64,000 nt of DNA from Candidatus Zixiibacteriota bacterium (GTDB taxonomy: Bacteria; Zixibacteria; MSB-5A5; GN15; FEB-12), in NCBI GenBank assembly GCA_017999435.1, contig JAGNLV010000001.1:32501-96500 (forward strand), read 5' to 3'. A program made the translations under genes and the position numbers. Position 1 is the first letter of the stretch; every line of letters starts with the position of its first letter. Below the pieces are notes generated by a model. It searched no databases and had not been told where the DNA came from. It worked only from the letters and a program-made list of their open reading frames with translations. Below, piece after piece: positions 52,201-60,382 of this stretch.

Positions 52201-52280
52201 GCGAGCCCGCCCGGCGCCGTCCCGGGCACCGCGCCGTCCGCGGCGGGAGCGGCCTGCTTCGACTTGTCAGACTTGGCCAT
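49203..52280 (-). CDS. DUF2723 family membrane protein with long C-terminal region
   Basis: The 1025-residue protein starts with a low-complexity tail, then has about 15 or more hydrophobic segments to residue 670, with the DUF2723 signatures [28 protein letters not shown], a membrane-loop [20 protein letters not shown] and [16 protein letters not shown]. Residues about 860-1010 look helical and TPR-like ([41 protein letters not shown]). GT-C-like transfer of sugars from lipid carriers is the likely role; acceptor and donor are unknown. It heads the seven-gene operon and is a longer paralogue of the protein at 2184-4337. Confidence 0.88.
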   Translation of the reverse strand: [1025 protein letters not shown]

Positions 52281-52340
52281 AGGCGATTTTTGGCCGGCTG
52301 GTGTCCGGCGGATTCATCCCTTGTCCGTCAAAAACCCTTG

Positions 52341-52368
52341 AATATAACGGATTTCCGAACCGTGTAAA
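52341..52368 (-). promoter_or_regulatory. Predicted promoter of the glycan operon
   Basis: On the minus strand TTTACA (52363-52368) is followed after 16 nt by TATATT (52341-52346), about 55 nt before the DUF2723 start. Confidence 0.6.
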
Positions 52369-52419
52369 GCTTGAAACGCAGGAAACGACGGGCTCCGCGA
52401 CCGCCCGCCACCCCCCCGG

Positions 52420-53289
52420 TCAGTTAAAGGGGTTGGGATAGTTCTGACAAAGCCGGAACTCCGTAGGCGGCGGGCCCAGTACGGTCGCCGGTCCCTCCGT
52501 CTGACAGGGACCGGTTGCGCCTCTTTCTTGTGGCAAATCCGCGGCCCTGTCCGGCTGCGCGGGGGTCCAGGTGTAGTCGATCTGGTTTCGCTCATTGAGG
52601 ATTTCGGTGAGATATTCAAGGTGCACCCCCGTGGCCGTATCCTTGAGGGAGACCATGACCCAGCTTCGGTAGCTGAAAGTCCCCAATTCCGTTCCGACCT
52701 CGTTGGTGTGCCGCAGCGGGGGCAGCGGGAACAGATGCGGAAATCTCAGGATATCCCGGGTTGTGAATCGCCCCCCGGCATCGGTATACCCGTAGACGTT
52801 CGCCTCCGGATCCGGCCGCCACAACACCATGCAGATCGTATCCTGAAACAGCGGCTCCCCTGACCCACTCGCCGCGCGGAACACGCCCCGATACACGCCG
52901 TCGGGCAGCACCTCCGACCCGGCACCGGCGTTCCACGCGACCGAGTAGACACCGGCGTCGAGCGGCTGCGCCACGAGAGTGGTCTCCAGTCCGCCCGCAA
53001 GGTCGTACACTGCAAGACTCACCGAGCAGGCCTGCGGCAGATCGAACCCGATTACGGTCATAACCTGCGGCTCCATCGTTTCCCCGGCGGCGCGCCGATA
53101 AATCGGCAGACCGTCAAAAAGCGACCATATGCTCACTCTCAGATTCGGCACCGGGTCCCCCTCGACCGTCCCGGCAGTCAGCTCAAACGAGAACTCATCG
53201 TTCCATCCGGTGGCCTCGTCATCGTCCGAGCAGGAGAAGAAGGCAACTCCCGCAAGTATGAGGCCAAGCATCAGCAGACGTGTCGGCAT
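52420..53289 (-). CDS. Lipoprotein ending at a truncated sorting motif
   Basis: The 289-residue protein has a lipoprotein-like signal (hydrophobic core followed by FFSCSDDDE). The body has a FlgD-like beta domain (about 75-140: SVSLAVYDLAGGLETTLVAQPLDAG, SVAWNAGAGSEVLPDGVYRGVF) and further beta-rich sequence. It ends with FRLCQNYPNPFN and an immediate TGA, so it stops at the core motif of the type IX-like sorting domain and lacks the rest. GAGGAGGT precedes the ATG. It has its own promoter. Function unknown. Confidence 0.85.
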   Translation of the reverse strand: MPTRLLMLGLILAGVAFFSCSDDDEATGWNDEFSFELTAGTVEGDPVPNLRVSIWSLFDGLPIYRRAAGETMEPQVMTVIGFDLPQACSVSLAVYDLAGGLETTLVAQPLDAGVYSVAWNAGAGSEVLPDGVYRGVFRAASGSGEPLFQDTICMVLWRPDPEANVYGYTDAGGRFTTRDILRFPHLFPLPPLRHTNEVGTELGTFSYRSWVMVSLKDTATGVHLEYLTEILNERNQIDYTWTPAQPDRAADLPQERGATGPCQTEGPATVLGPPPTEFRLCQNYPNPFN

Positions 53290-53342
53290 ACCGACCTCCT
53301 CGGTGGGCGAATCCTGTCAGTCCCTGCTCAATTAGTAATGGA

Positions 53343-53372
53343 AGGATAACGGGCGGTCGGGAGAGGTGTCAA
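53343..53372 (-). promoter_or_regulatory. Predicted promoter of the truncated-motif lipoprotein gene
   Basis: On the minus strand TTGACA (53367-53372) is followed after 18 nt by TATCCT (53343-53348). Confidence 0.5.
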
Positions 53373-53432
53373 GGGGTGATCCGTGCGCCCTCGGATTTGA
53401 CGGGACCGTCGCCGGGACGAGCCGTGGGCTGC

Positions 53433-53465
53433 CCAAAAAAGAAAGGGCCTCGATTACTCGAGGCC
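53433..53465 (-). terminator. Intrinsic terminator without an adjacent gene
   Basis: An 8-bp stem (GGCCTCGA 53446-53453, TCGAGGCC 53458-53465) has a TTAC loop. On the minus strand it is followed by CTTTCTTTTTTGGG. No protein gene ends immediately upstream of it on that strand; it may end a small RNA or act as a second stop for the cohesin-like transcript. Confidence 0.7.
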
Positions 53466-53880
53466 TCTCTCTCCTCACCAATCGGGAAAGCTCACAAGCA
53501 GTCTAACCGCCAAGAAATACTGCTCATACTTCCATGTAGTGCGTCAGGTTGCGGGTCTGTTCGCACTACGCTACCCGATGTCTCAGATATATACAAACTC
53601 CGTGCCAATCATCGCCTGAAACGGCTATCTCTTTGTCGGTACAGATCTTACGTCAAAGCACGATTGGTCCGATCGCCCGCAGAACTGCCTTTTTCGCAAA
53701 TTCTGTCCCGGCGGTGTCGCAGAAACTGCTGTCAGTCTCAACTTGCGTCTTTTTCCTGGCGACCAGATTGGCACCGCCATCAGCCGCCCTGGAGCAGCCG
53801 TGCCCCGCATCGGTTGACTGCCGGAGGCTCGAGCCGTCGTCACGGCCGTTGAGGCGTCGTTTCCGGCGGTCGCAGCCACA

Positions 53881-53916
53881 AAAAAGAACTCTCCCCCGCC
53901 GTCGCGAGGGAGAGTT
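53881..53916 (-). terminator. Intrinsic terminator of the cohesin-like gene
   Basis: A 9-bp stem (AACTCTCCC 53887-53895, GGGAGAGTT 53908-53916) with a 12-nt loop is followed on the minus strand by CTTTTT. It lies 60 nt after the stop codon at 53977. Confidence 0.82.
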
Positions 53917-53976
53917 TCCGCAGAAAACTTTCAGTTCAGAATCGCCTGCTTAACGCCTGCTTCACGTATCGGCCGC

Positions 53977-54801
53977 TTACTTCAGCAGCATCATCTTCCG
54001 CGTTTCAGTGTTCTCGTCCGTCTGAATGCGGTAGAAGTACACGCCGCTGGCCATGCGGGAGGCGTCAAACGTCACCGCATGCTCGCCCGCGTCAAACTGG
54101 CCGTCCGCCAGCTTCACCACCTGCTGCCCCAGCACGTTGAAAATCGACAGTTCGACGTGCGACGGTTTGGGCAGGGCGAAGCTGATGGTTGTGGACGGGT
54201 TGAACGGGTTCGGGTAGTTCTGGTTCAGCGCGAACTGCTTCGGCAGATTCGCGCCGGCCGCCTCGGTCAGCGAGAACGAAACCGTCGAGAATTCCGGGTT
54301 CACGACATACTGGCCCAGCTGGCCGGCATCGTCGGTGTGGTACACGAACGTCAGCTCGTGCCCCGGGTTCTCGGTCGTGAACGTCTCGAGGGAAACGTTC
54401 TGCGCCGTCGGGTCGTCAATCCGGAACACCAGATTGGCCACCACCCCGGTCCCCGCCTCCAGATCCGGCTTGAAATCCGGGGTGATCTGCGGGAGCAGCC
54501 CGATGATGACGGTGCGGTTCTCATTGTTGATGTTCGCAATCTTCAGGTCGAAATACTCGGTGCGGGTCCCGTCGAATTCGACCGCCTGGAGCGTCACGCC
54601 CTCTGAAAACTTCAGCGGGATGTCCATGGCCGCCAGGTTGGCCTCGTTGGTTACCACGAGCGGCACCGTCACCACGTTGGCTTCGGTCTGGCTGGCAACG
54701 CTCTTCCCGACTGCGAACTGATGGGCGGACCCGGCCAGGACGAGCGCCGGCATCACCAGCACCGCGGCCGCGACCATCAGCATGTTTACGCGTTTACTCA
54801 A
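53977..54801 (-). CDS. Secreted cohesin-like protein with type IX-like sorting domain
   Basis: The 274-residue protein has a signal peptide (hydrophobic core about 6-22), a beta-rich domain (about 35-185) resembling cohesins (VVTVPLVVTNEANLAAMDIPL, KFSEGVTLQAVEFDG, GTGVVANLVFRIDD), and a complete sorting domain (about 195-274: ALNQNYPNPFNPSTTISFAL, SIFNVLGQQVVKLADG, ASGVYFYRIQTD, ending TRKMMLLK). The start is TTG at 54801, chosen because AAGGAGG precedes it by seven bases; the longer upstream frame has no such site and a foreign-looking sequence. It has its own promoter and terminator. The cohesin assignment is by pattern only. Confidence 0.82.
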   Translation of the reverse strand: MSKRVNMLMVAAAVLVMPALVLAGSAHQFAVGKSVASQTEANVVTVPLVVTNEANLAAMDIPLKFSEGVTLQAVEFDGTRTEYFDLKIANINNENRTVIIGLLPQITPDFKPDLEAGTGVVANLVFRIDDPTAQNVSLETFTTENPGHELTFVYHTDDAGQLGQYVVNPEFSTVSFSLTEAAGANLPKQFALNQNYPNPFNPSTTISFALPKPSHVELSIFNVLGQQVVKLADGQFDAGEHAVTFDASRMASGVYFYRIQTDENTETRKMMLLK

Positions 54802-54972
54802 GGTTCTACCTCCTTGGAGTTGGTTGTGTCTTTCTCCGTGACCGAGCTTCCAGATTCCTCCGTTGCGCTCCTTGCCACGTGTATCTTCCGTAACACGAAA
54901 TGCCAGCAAGCAATCGTCCGTCAGCTTGTCACTGATTTGCAGTCGGCGGTGTTCTCGTGGGGATCTGTTAAA

Positions 54973-55001
54973 TAAATACGAAATGATTCGCGATCTGTCA
55001 A
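54973..55001 (-). promoter_or_regulatory. Predicted promoter of the cohesin-like gene
   Basis: On the minus strand TTGACA (54996-55001) is followed after 17 nt by TATTTA (54973-54978). Confidence 0.65.
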
Positions 55002-55286
55002 GGCGCTTTTCCGATTTCGAATCACTCGCTTCGTCCGATTCCCTGCACAACGTCCCAGTGGGCCTGCAACCGTCCTACGATTAGTACAACGCCCGCACGG
55101 GCGTAGTTCCGCTTTTTTATAATGAATTTTCAATGAAATTTCGGGAAATCTTTTCCGGTCGCACGGCGGTCTCGCATCGCATCCGGCGCACAACCTGCGC
55201 CGTGCGGCTCCACGTTGACCCCGTTTCGCCGCCGCCCCCTCCCCCCGGTCCCTCTCCCCGCCCGCCGCAGACTCTGCGATTAGGGC

Positions 55287-55315
55287 TTGACTTCGCCCCG
55301 TCGGGGCGCAAATTT
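55287..55315 (+). promoter_or_regulatory. Possible promoter with palindrome in its spacer
   Basis: TTGACT (55287-55292) is followed after 17 nt by AAATTT (55310-55315), a weak -10. The spacer contains a palindrome, CGCCCCG-T-CGGGGCG (55294-55308), which could bind a repressor. It points to the PMT-TPR gene. Confidence 0.35.
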
Positions 55316-55356
55316 GGGTCGCCTGAAATATCGCCGACTTCAACCTGACCGGCTGA

Positions 55357-57579
55357 ATGGACACAAGGGGTCGTCCCGCCCCAGCGGAGACGGTGACCAA
55401 CAACGCGCCCGCCTCACATATGAGAGCTTTCCTCCGAACGTATAAGTACCCTCTTCTGGTGGCCGCACTCGCGGTCGCCGTGCGGTGGGTCTACCTCCTC
55501 GAGCTGGCCTCCCATCCCGGGTTCACCGTCCCCATGGTTGACGAGAAGTGGCACTGGGAGTGGGCGCGGGAGATCATTCACACGTCGTTTTTCGGCCAGG
55601 GGACCTGGTTTCGGGCGCCGCTCTATCCCTATGTCCTTGCTTTCCTGGCGTTCGTGACGGGCGAGTCGGTTTTCTGGGCGAAGTTCCTCCAGCTGCTGAT
55701 TACCGGCGGCACCGCCTTCTTCCTGGTCGGCCTTGGCGAACGGCTTTTCAGCCGACCGGTGGGCCTGCTGGCAGGCGTGGTGTACGCGGTGTACGGCACG
55801 GCCCTTTATTACGAGTCGATGTTCCTCATCTCGGTGGTCTTCCTGTTCTTCCTTGTCTGGGGAATATACCGCCTCGTCGCCTTCCGGGCCTCGGAGCGGT
55901 GGCGGTCGTGGCTTTTGACGGGGGCGGTTTTCGGGCTGGCGGCGATCAGCCGCCCCAACGTGCTTCTCGTCATCCCGCTGTTCCTGCTCTGGGTGTTCTA
56001 CGTTTCCCCCCGCCGCCAGAGATTCCTGACCCGCCTTCGCCGCCCGATCATCCTCCTGGCCGGCCTGCTTATCGTCATCCTCCCGGTGACCGTCCGCAAC
56101 CTCCTTGTCACCGGCGACTTCATCCTCATCTCCTCGCAGGGGGGCGTGAACCTCTACCTGGGCAACAACCCGCTGGCCAACGGGCTGTCGATGCAGATGG
56201 GGGAGGTGGAGCTGACCGAGGGGCTCACCTGGGACCGCTTCGCGCCCGCTGCCCACGAGGCCGCCGAGCGGCTGGCCGGCCGCCGCCTGTCCGAATCCGA
56301 ATCCTCCGACTTCTGGACGCGCCGCTCGCTGCAATTCATCAAGGACAACCCCGCGGCGTTCGCCGGGCTGGTCTGGCGCAAGACGGTGTACCTCGTGAGC
56401 GGTTTTGAGAATTCCGACAACTCCGACATCTACTACGAGCGCGGCAAGTCCTTCCTCTATTCGCTCTTGCTGTGGGACGGTCCGATCGATTTCCCCTTCG
56501 GCCTCCTGTTGCCGCTCACTCTCGCCGGCCTCTACCTGCGCCGCCGGGAGACCGACAGGCTGGCCCCGCTGTACCTCTTCCTCATCGGCTACATCCCGAC
56601 GATCGTGCTCTTTCTCGTGACCGCCCGCCACCGCCTGCCGCTGGTTCCGTTCATGATCATTCTCGCGGCGGCCGGTCTGGTGAAAGCCGTCGAGCTCACC
56701 CGCCGGCGGCGCCTGAAGGAGCTGGCGGTCGCCGGCGTCATCTTCCTGGTCCCGCTCGTGTTATGCAACCGCCTGTGGTACGACGAGGGGGGCCGCAACG
56801 AATTCCAGGTGCATTTCAACGAGGGAATCAAGTACGAGCACCTGGGCGACTACGCGGCCGCCGAGCGGGAATACCTGGCTGCCGACCGGTCGTTCGGCGG
56901 ATCGGCGGCTCTCCTGACCAACCTCGGCCGCGTACAGCACCAGTTGGGCAAGCTCGACGAGGCCGACCGGGCTTACCGGCGCGCCCTGGGTCTCGATCCC
57001 ACGTTTTACCGCGCCCTGAACAATCTCGGCCTGCTGGTGGGGGAGCGCGGTAATCTGGATTCGTCGCTCGTCCTGTTTGTCGCGGCCCGGCAGCATTACG
57101 ACAGCATGCTCGCCCGTACCAACGAACTCGGGCTGATCTACATGAATATCGGCAAAGGGCTCGAGCAGTTCGGCCGCCCCGACGTGGCGGTCGCCTATTT
57201 CGATTCCGCCGTTCACGCTGCTCCTCAGTCGCCGGAGGTCTCCTACCAGGCGGCTGCGTTTTTTGCCCGCCAGGAGCGCTACGAGTTGTCGGACTCGCTT
57301 TTCCTGCGCGGCCAGGCGCTGACCGAACCCTCCGCCGCCGACTTTTTCAACTGGGGGCTCTCGTTCATGGAGCGGAGGCGGTTCGCCGACGGCATCTACA
57401 TGCTCGACAAAGCGCTCCGGCGCGACTCCACGCTCTATCAGGCCCATTACCTGATCGCGGTCGCCTACCGCGAGGGCGGCATGCCCCCGGATTCCGTGAA
57501 CGCCCACCTGAACGCCGCTCTCCGGTCCAACCCGAACTACGAACCGGCTCTCCGCTTCCGCGAGCAGATCGGGCGCTAA
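55357..57579 (+). CDS. PMT/ArnT-like glycosyltransferase with C-terminal TPR domain
   Basis: The 740-residue protein has about ten hydrophobic segments up to residue 470, with GT-C features: an acidic loop after the first helix (TVPMVDEKWHWEWAREI), WFRAPLYPYVLAFLAFV and ISRPNVLLVIPLFLLWVF. Residues about 485-735 are a TPR array (NEGIKYEHLGDYAAAEREYLA, ALNNLGLLVGERGNLDSSL, DKALRRDSTLYQAHYLIAVA). It probably glycosylates surface proteins, with the TPR part binding partners. The ATG at 55357 has no clear ribosome binding site; an ATG at 55420 just before the first membrane helix is an alternative. Confidence 0.83.
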   Translation: MDTRGRPAPAETVTNNAPASHMRAFLRTYKYPLLVAALAVAVRWVYLLELASHPGFTVPMVDEKWHWEWAREIIHTSFFGQGTWFRAPLYPYVLAFLAFVTGESVFWAKFLQLLITGGTAFFLVGLGERLFSRPVGLLAGVVYAVYGTALYYESMFLISVVFLFFLVWGIYRLVAFRASERWRSWLLTGAVFGLAAISRPNVLLVIPLFLLWVFYVSPRRQRFLTRLRRPIILLAGLLIVILPVTVRNLLVTGDFILISSQGGVNLYLGNNPLANGLSMQMGEVELTEGLTWDRFAPAAHEAAERLAGRRLSESESSDFWTRRSLQFIKDNPAAFAGLVWRKTVYLVSGFENSDNSDIYYERGKSFLYSLLLWDGPIDFPFGLLLPLTLAGLYLRRRETDRLAPLYLFLIGYIPTIVLFLVTARHRLPLVPFMIILAAAGLVKAVELTRRRRLKELAVAGVIFLVPLVLCNRLWYDEGGRNEFQVHFNEGIKYEHLGDYAAAEREYLAADRSFGGSAALLTNLGRVQHQLGKLDEADRAYRRALGLDPTFYRALNNLGLLVGERGNLDSSLVLFVAARQHYDSMLARTNELGLIYMNIGKGLEQFGRPDVAVAYFDSAVHAAPQSPEVSYQAAAFFARQERYELSDSLFLRGQALTEPSAADFFNWGLSFMERRRFADGIYMLDKALRRDSTLYQAHYLIAVAYREGGMPPDSVNAHLNAALRSNPNYEPALRFREQIGR

Positions 57580-57653
57580 GCGCCCGGCAAGGCGGGAGGT
57601 CGGGGTCCGGGGAACGCGACATCCGAAGACTGTCGGCGCCCTGTCGTCTGCGC

Positions 57654-57682
57654 TTGACGTGTCGCCGCGCACACTTTATCCT
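57654..57682 (+). promoter_or_regulatory. Predicted promoter of the frameshifted secreted-protein gene
   Basis: TTGACG (57654-57659) is followed after 17 nt by TATCCT (57677-57682), about 45 nt before the candidate start. Confidence 0.6.
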
Positions 57683-57726
57683 TCAAGAGAGTACTCTGCC
57701 GATTTGCATAAGCAGTGGGGTCGGAG

Positions 57727-60382
57727 ATGAGCGGGAACCACCGGGGCCTAATGGCCAATTCGCGGAAACTGGGGACCAAGATCGCAGTGATGTCCGCGAC
57801 CCTGCTTCTCCCCCTCTCTTCCCATGCGCTGCAGGAGCCGTCACAGTTCATTCGCTCCGTGGCAGCGGCGGTTGCGCAGGGAGACTCTCTGCCCGACCAT
57901 TACTCCCGTACGACCACCCACATCGTCAACCAGCTCGCTCTCGGCGTCTCCAATCGCGGCGCCATCGCACAGTCGGGGCGCGACGCCTTCACCGGCGATA
58001 CCATCCTCGGTCATTGCGAGTTCCCGCGCGGGAGCAGGCGCGACTACCTGGAGCAGATCGATCTATGGCTCGGTGTCCAAGGCAGCCGCGACCCGGTTGT
58101 CTCAAACGGCTACTACTACCTTGCTGAGGAAGCGATTGCCGGAGAATGGCTCCCCTCTTCGCCGCCTGGCGAATTTGTCCGTCGGTCGATCACCGACCGT
58201 TTCGGAGGACCCGATGCGGAAGCTGTCTCTGAGGAAGACCTCCTCTGCACGTATGATGACAGCCTCGGCCTGTGGAAACTCGGGGACCACCTCGCCCCGA
58301 ATCCGCTCAGCCTCGGCGCTTTCGTCAGGCAGGCATCGTATGCATGGTCGATGACTTATGCCGAGGACTTCGCTATCGTTCGATTAGACATTCGCAATGA
58401 GGGCACTATGCTATGGCGTGAGACCTACGCCGGCCTTCACATCATACCCTCAGTTGGACTTCGCGACCCGTGCGAGGATTGTGGACCCAAATGGACAGTC
58501 TGCGGCATTCGCACTGTGGCGCCGGCGGCTTTCGGCTGCGATCACCTTGATACTCTCAATACCGCCTGGCATGCCACCGCCTCGGGCGATCCGTACGAGG
58601 GCGAGTGGCTGGAAAACCCGCTTTATGATTCTTTCAGGAAGTGCTACTACGGCTCGACCAGAGGGATCATCGGGATCCTCCCTCTGTGCGCTCCACATCC
58701 GGCTTACACCCTCCACTACAACTGGTGGGCATCGGTCCTCCATCCTGATCCGGAGGAGGGGATCTTCTCCTTCCAGCCGAGCCAAGACGCGCTCGTACCC
58801 TCGTACGTCCCGGGCTTTGTGTACGTGAACACCGACAAGAGCCGTTACCGCCTCCTGGCCGCTAACGAGGTTGATTACCCGTCTTACCAGGCGAGCCGGA
58901 TCGCGTCGACCCCCTTCAGCGGCTGGCTCCCGGTCCCTCCAGAGCTGGCCAACGCGGTCAGCAGCGGCGTGTGGCCGGAAGCCCTCCTCTCCTGGGGCCC
59001 CTTCGATGTGTCACCCGGCGGCCGGTTCTCGATCGTCTTCGCCGTCGTCGGCGGTGAAGACTTCCACACCGATCCCAGTAACTATCGCCACCTGCCCGCG
59101 CGTCCCGACCTCTATGAAGCCGGGGTCAATTTCTCCGACCTTGACCGCAACGCCCTCATGGCGCAGTGGGTTTACGACAATCCCGGGATTGACACCGACG
59201 GTGACGGCTACTCCGGCGAGTACCGGGTGTGCGTGCGTGACTCCATGCTCATTGGCGACCGGTGGGTAGTCAACAAAGCCGATACCCAGTGGTATAGGGG
59301 GGACGGCATCCCCGATTACCGGGGGGCCCTTTCGCCGCCCGCCCCGCACCTCTGGGTTACTCCAATCCACAACGGATTCCATGTACGCTTCAACGGCGAG
59401 AAGAGTGAAACCGCAAAAGACATCTTCCTCCAGCGCGTCGATTTCGAGGGGTACCGCATCTACCTCGGCCGTGACGAGCGACGCACAAGCCTCTCGGTCG
59501 TCGCTTCGTATGACCGTGAAGACTACACAAGTACATGCTTCTGGCCGATCCGGAAGGAAGTGTCACCTGGCGGCTCATGGATGAACCGTTCACCTTGTCG
59601 CTCCTGCGCTGTCTCTACGGTGCTGCTCCCGATCCCTGCGAGGATTCTACCTTCGACCCGTTAACCTTTGACCAGCTCGCCCCGTACCGGCACCCCGGCT
59701 TCCCCGACGACTCGATCTTCTGGTTTCGCATCCACGACTACAACGCCTCCTCGATGGGAGTGACTACGCCCATTCGCAAGTGTTACCCGGAGATGCCCGA
59801 TCCCCGCACTCTTCCGCCTGATTCTCTCACCCCTGAGATGTACACCGATGACGGCTATTTGAAATTCTTCGAGTACGAGTTCGAGATTGAGGGGCTCCTG
59901 CCCAGTGTCCCCTACTGGCTGAACGTCACCGCGTTTGATTTCGGCTCGCCCGCCATGGGCGTTGAGCCGCTCGAGTCCCCCCGCGACTCGGGATTGGTCA
60001 AAGCATTCCCCCTGCATGAATGGGAGGCCCCGATCTCCGGATCTGATCGCATCTATGTCTTCCCCAACCCCTACCGCACCGATGCCGGGTATCGCGACCA
60101 GGGGTTCGAGGGCCGCAATCAGAACGACCGCTGGGATGAGCGCGTCCGGGCGATCTGGTTCGCCAACCTGCCGCCCATATGCACGATTCACATTTTCACG
60201 CTCGACGGCGATCGCGTCCGCACCCTCGATCACGACATGAGCCGGCCGATCCGGCTCACCGCCGGCAGAAGTGGGACTTGATCAACCGGAACTATCAGAA
60301 GGTCGAGACCGGCCTGTACTATTGGGTGGTCGAGATCCCCGGTGAACCCACCCAGATCGGCAAACTGGCGATCATTCGATGA
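57727..60382 (+). pseudogene. Large secreted protein gene broken by two frameshifts
   Basis: Three consecutive reading frames make one protein of about 880 residues: signal peptide, a long body with SRTTTHIVNQLALGVSNRGAI and GIDTDGDGYSGEY (a dockerin-like segment), and a C-terminal sorting-like domain (YVFPNPYRTDAGY, IWFANLPP, GLYYWVVEIPGEP). Frame 1 is lost at 59529-59532, where one A seems missing (ACA-AG-TAC for ACA-AAG-TAC); the next frame begins KYMLLADPEG. A second one-base loss near 60262-60275 shifts again before KWDLINRN. Both shifts are in the same direction. The gene is either decaying or affected by sequencing errors. Start at 57727 or 57751 is uncertain. Confidence 0.8.

Larger units (their letters stand above)
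53290..53976. other. Intergenic region with two terminators, no gene seen
   Basis: The stretch holds a minus-strand promoter-like pair for the lipoprotein gene (53343-53372), an intrinsic terminator not next to any gene (53433-53465), about 400 bases without a supported protein gene, and the terminator of the cohesin-like gene (53881-53916). Confidence 0.45.
54802..55356. other. Divergent intergenic region
   Basis: No gene seen. The left part is the leader (about 165 nt) and promoter of the cohesin-like gene; the right part holds a weaker promoter-like pair for the PMT-TPR gene with a palindrome in its spacer. Confidence 0.4.

Noticed and set aside
50172-52367. Long plus-strand frame opposite the DUF2723 gene
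   Set aside because: Rich in His, Arg, Gln and Pro without any domain; a shadow of the membrane protein gene.
59521-59540. Programmed frameshift in the large secreted-protein gene
   Set aside because: There is no slippery heptamer with a downstream structure that I can see, and a second similar shift occurs later, which favours mutation or sequence error.
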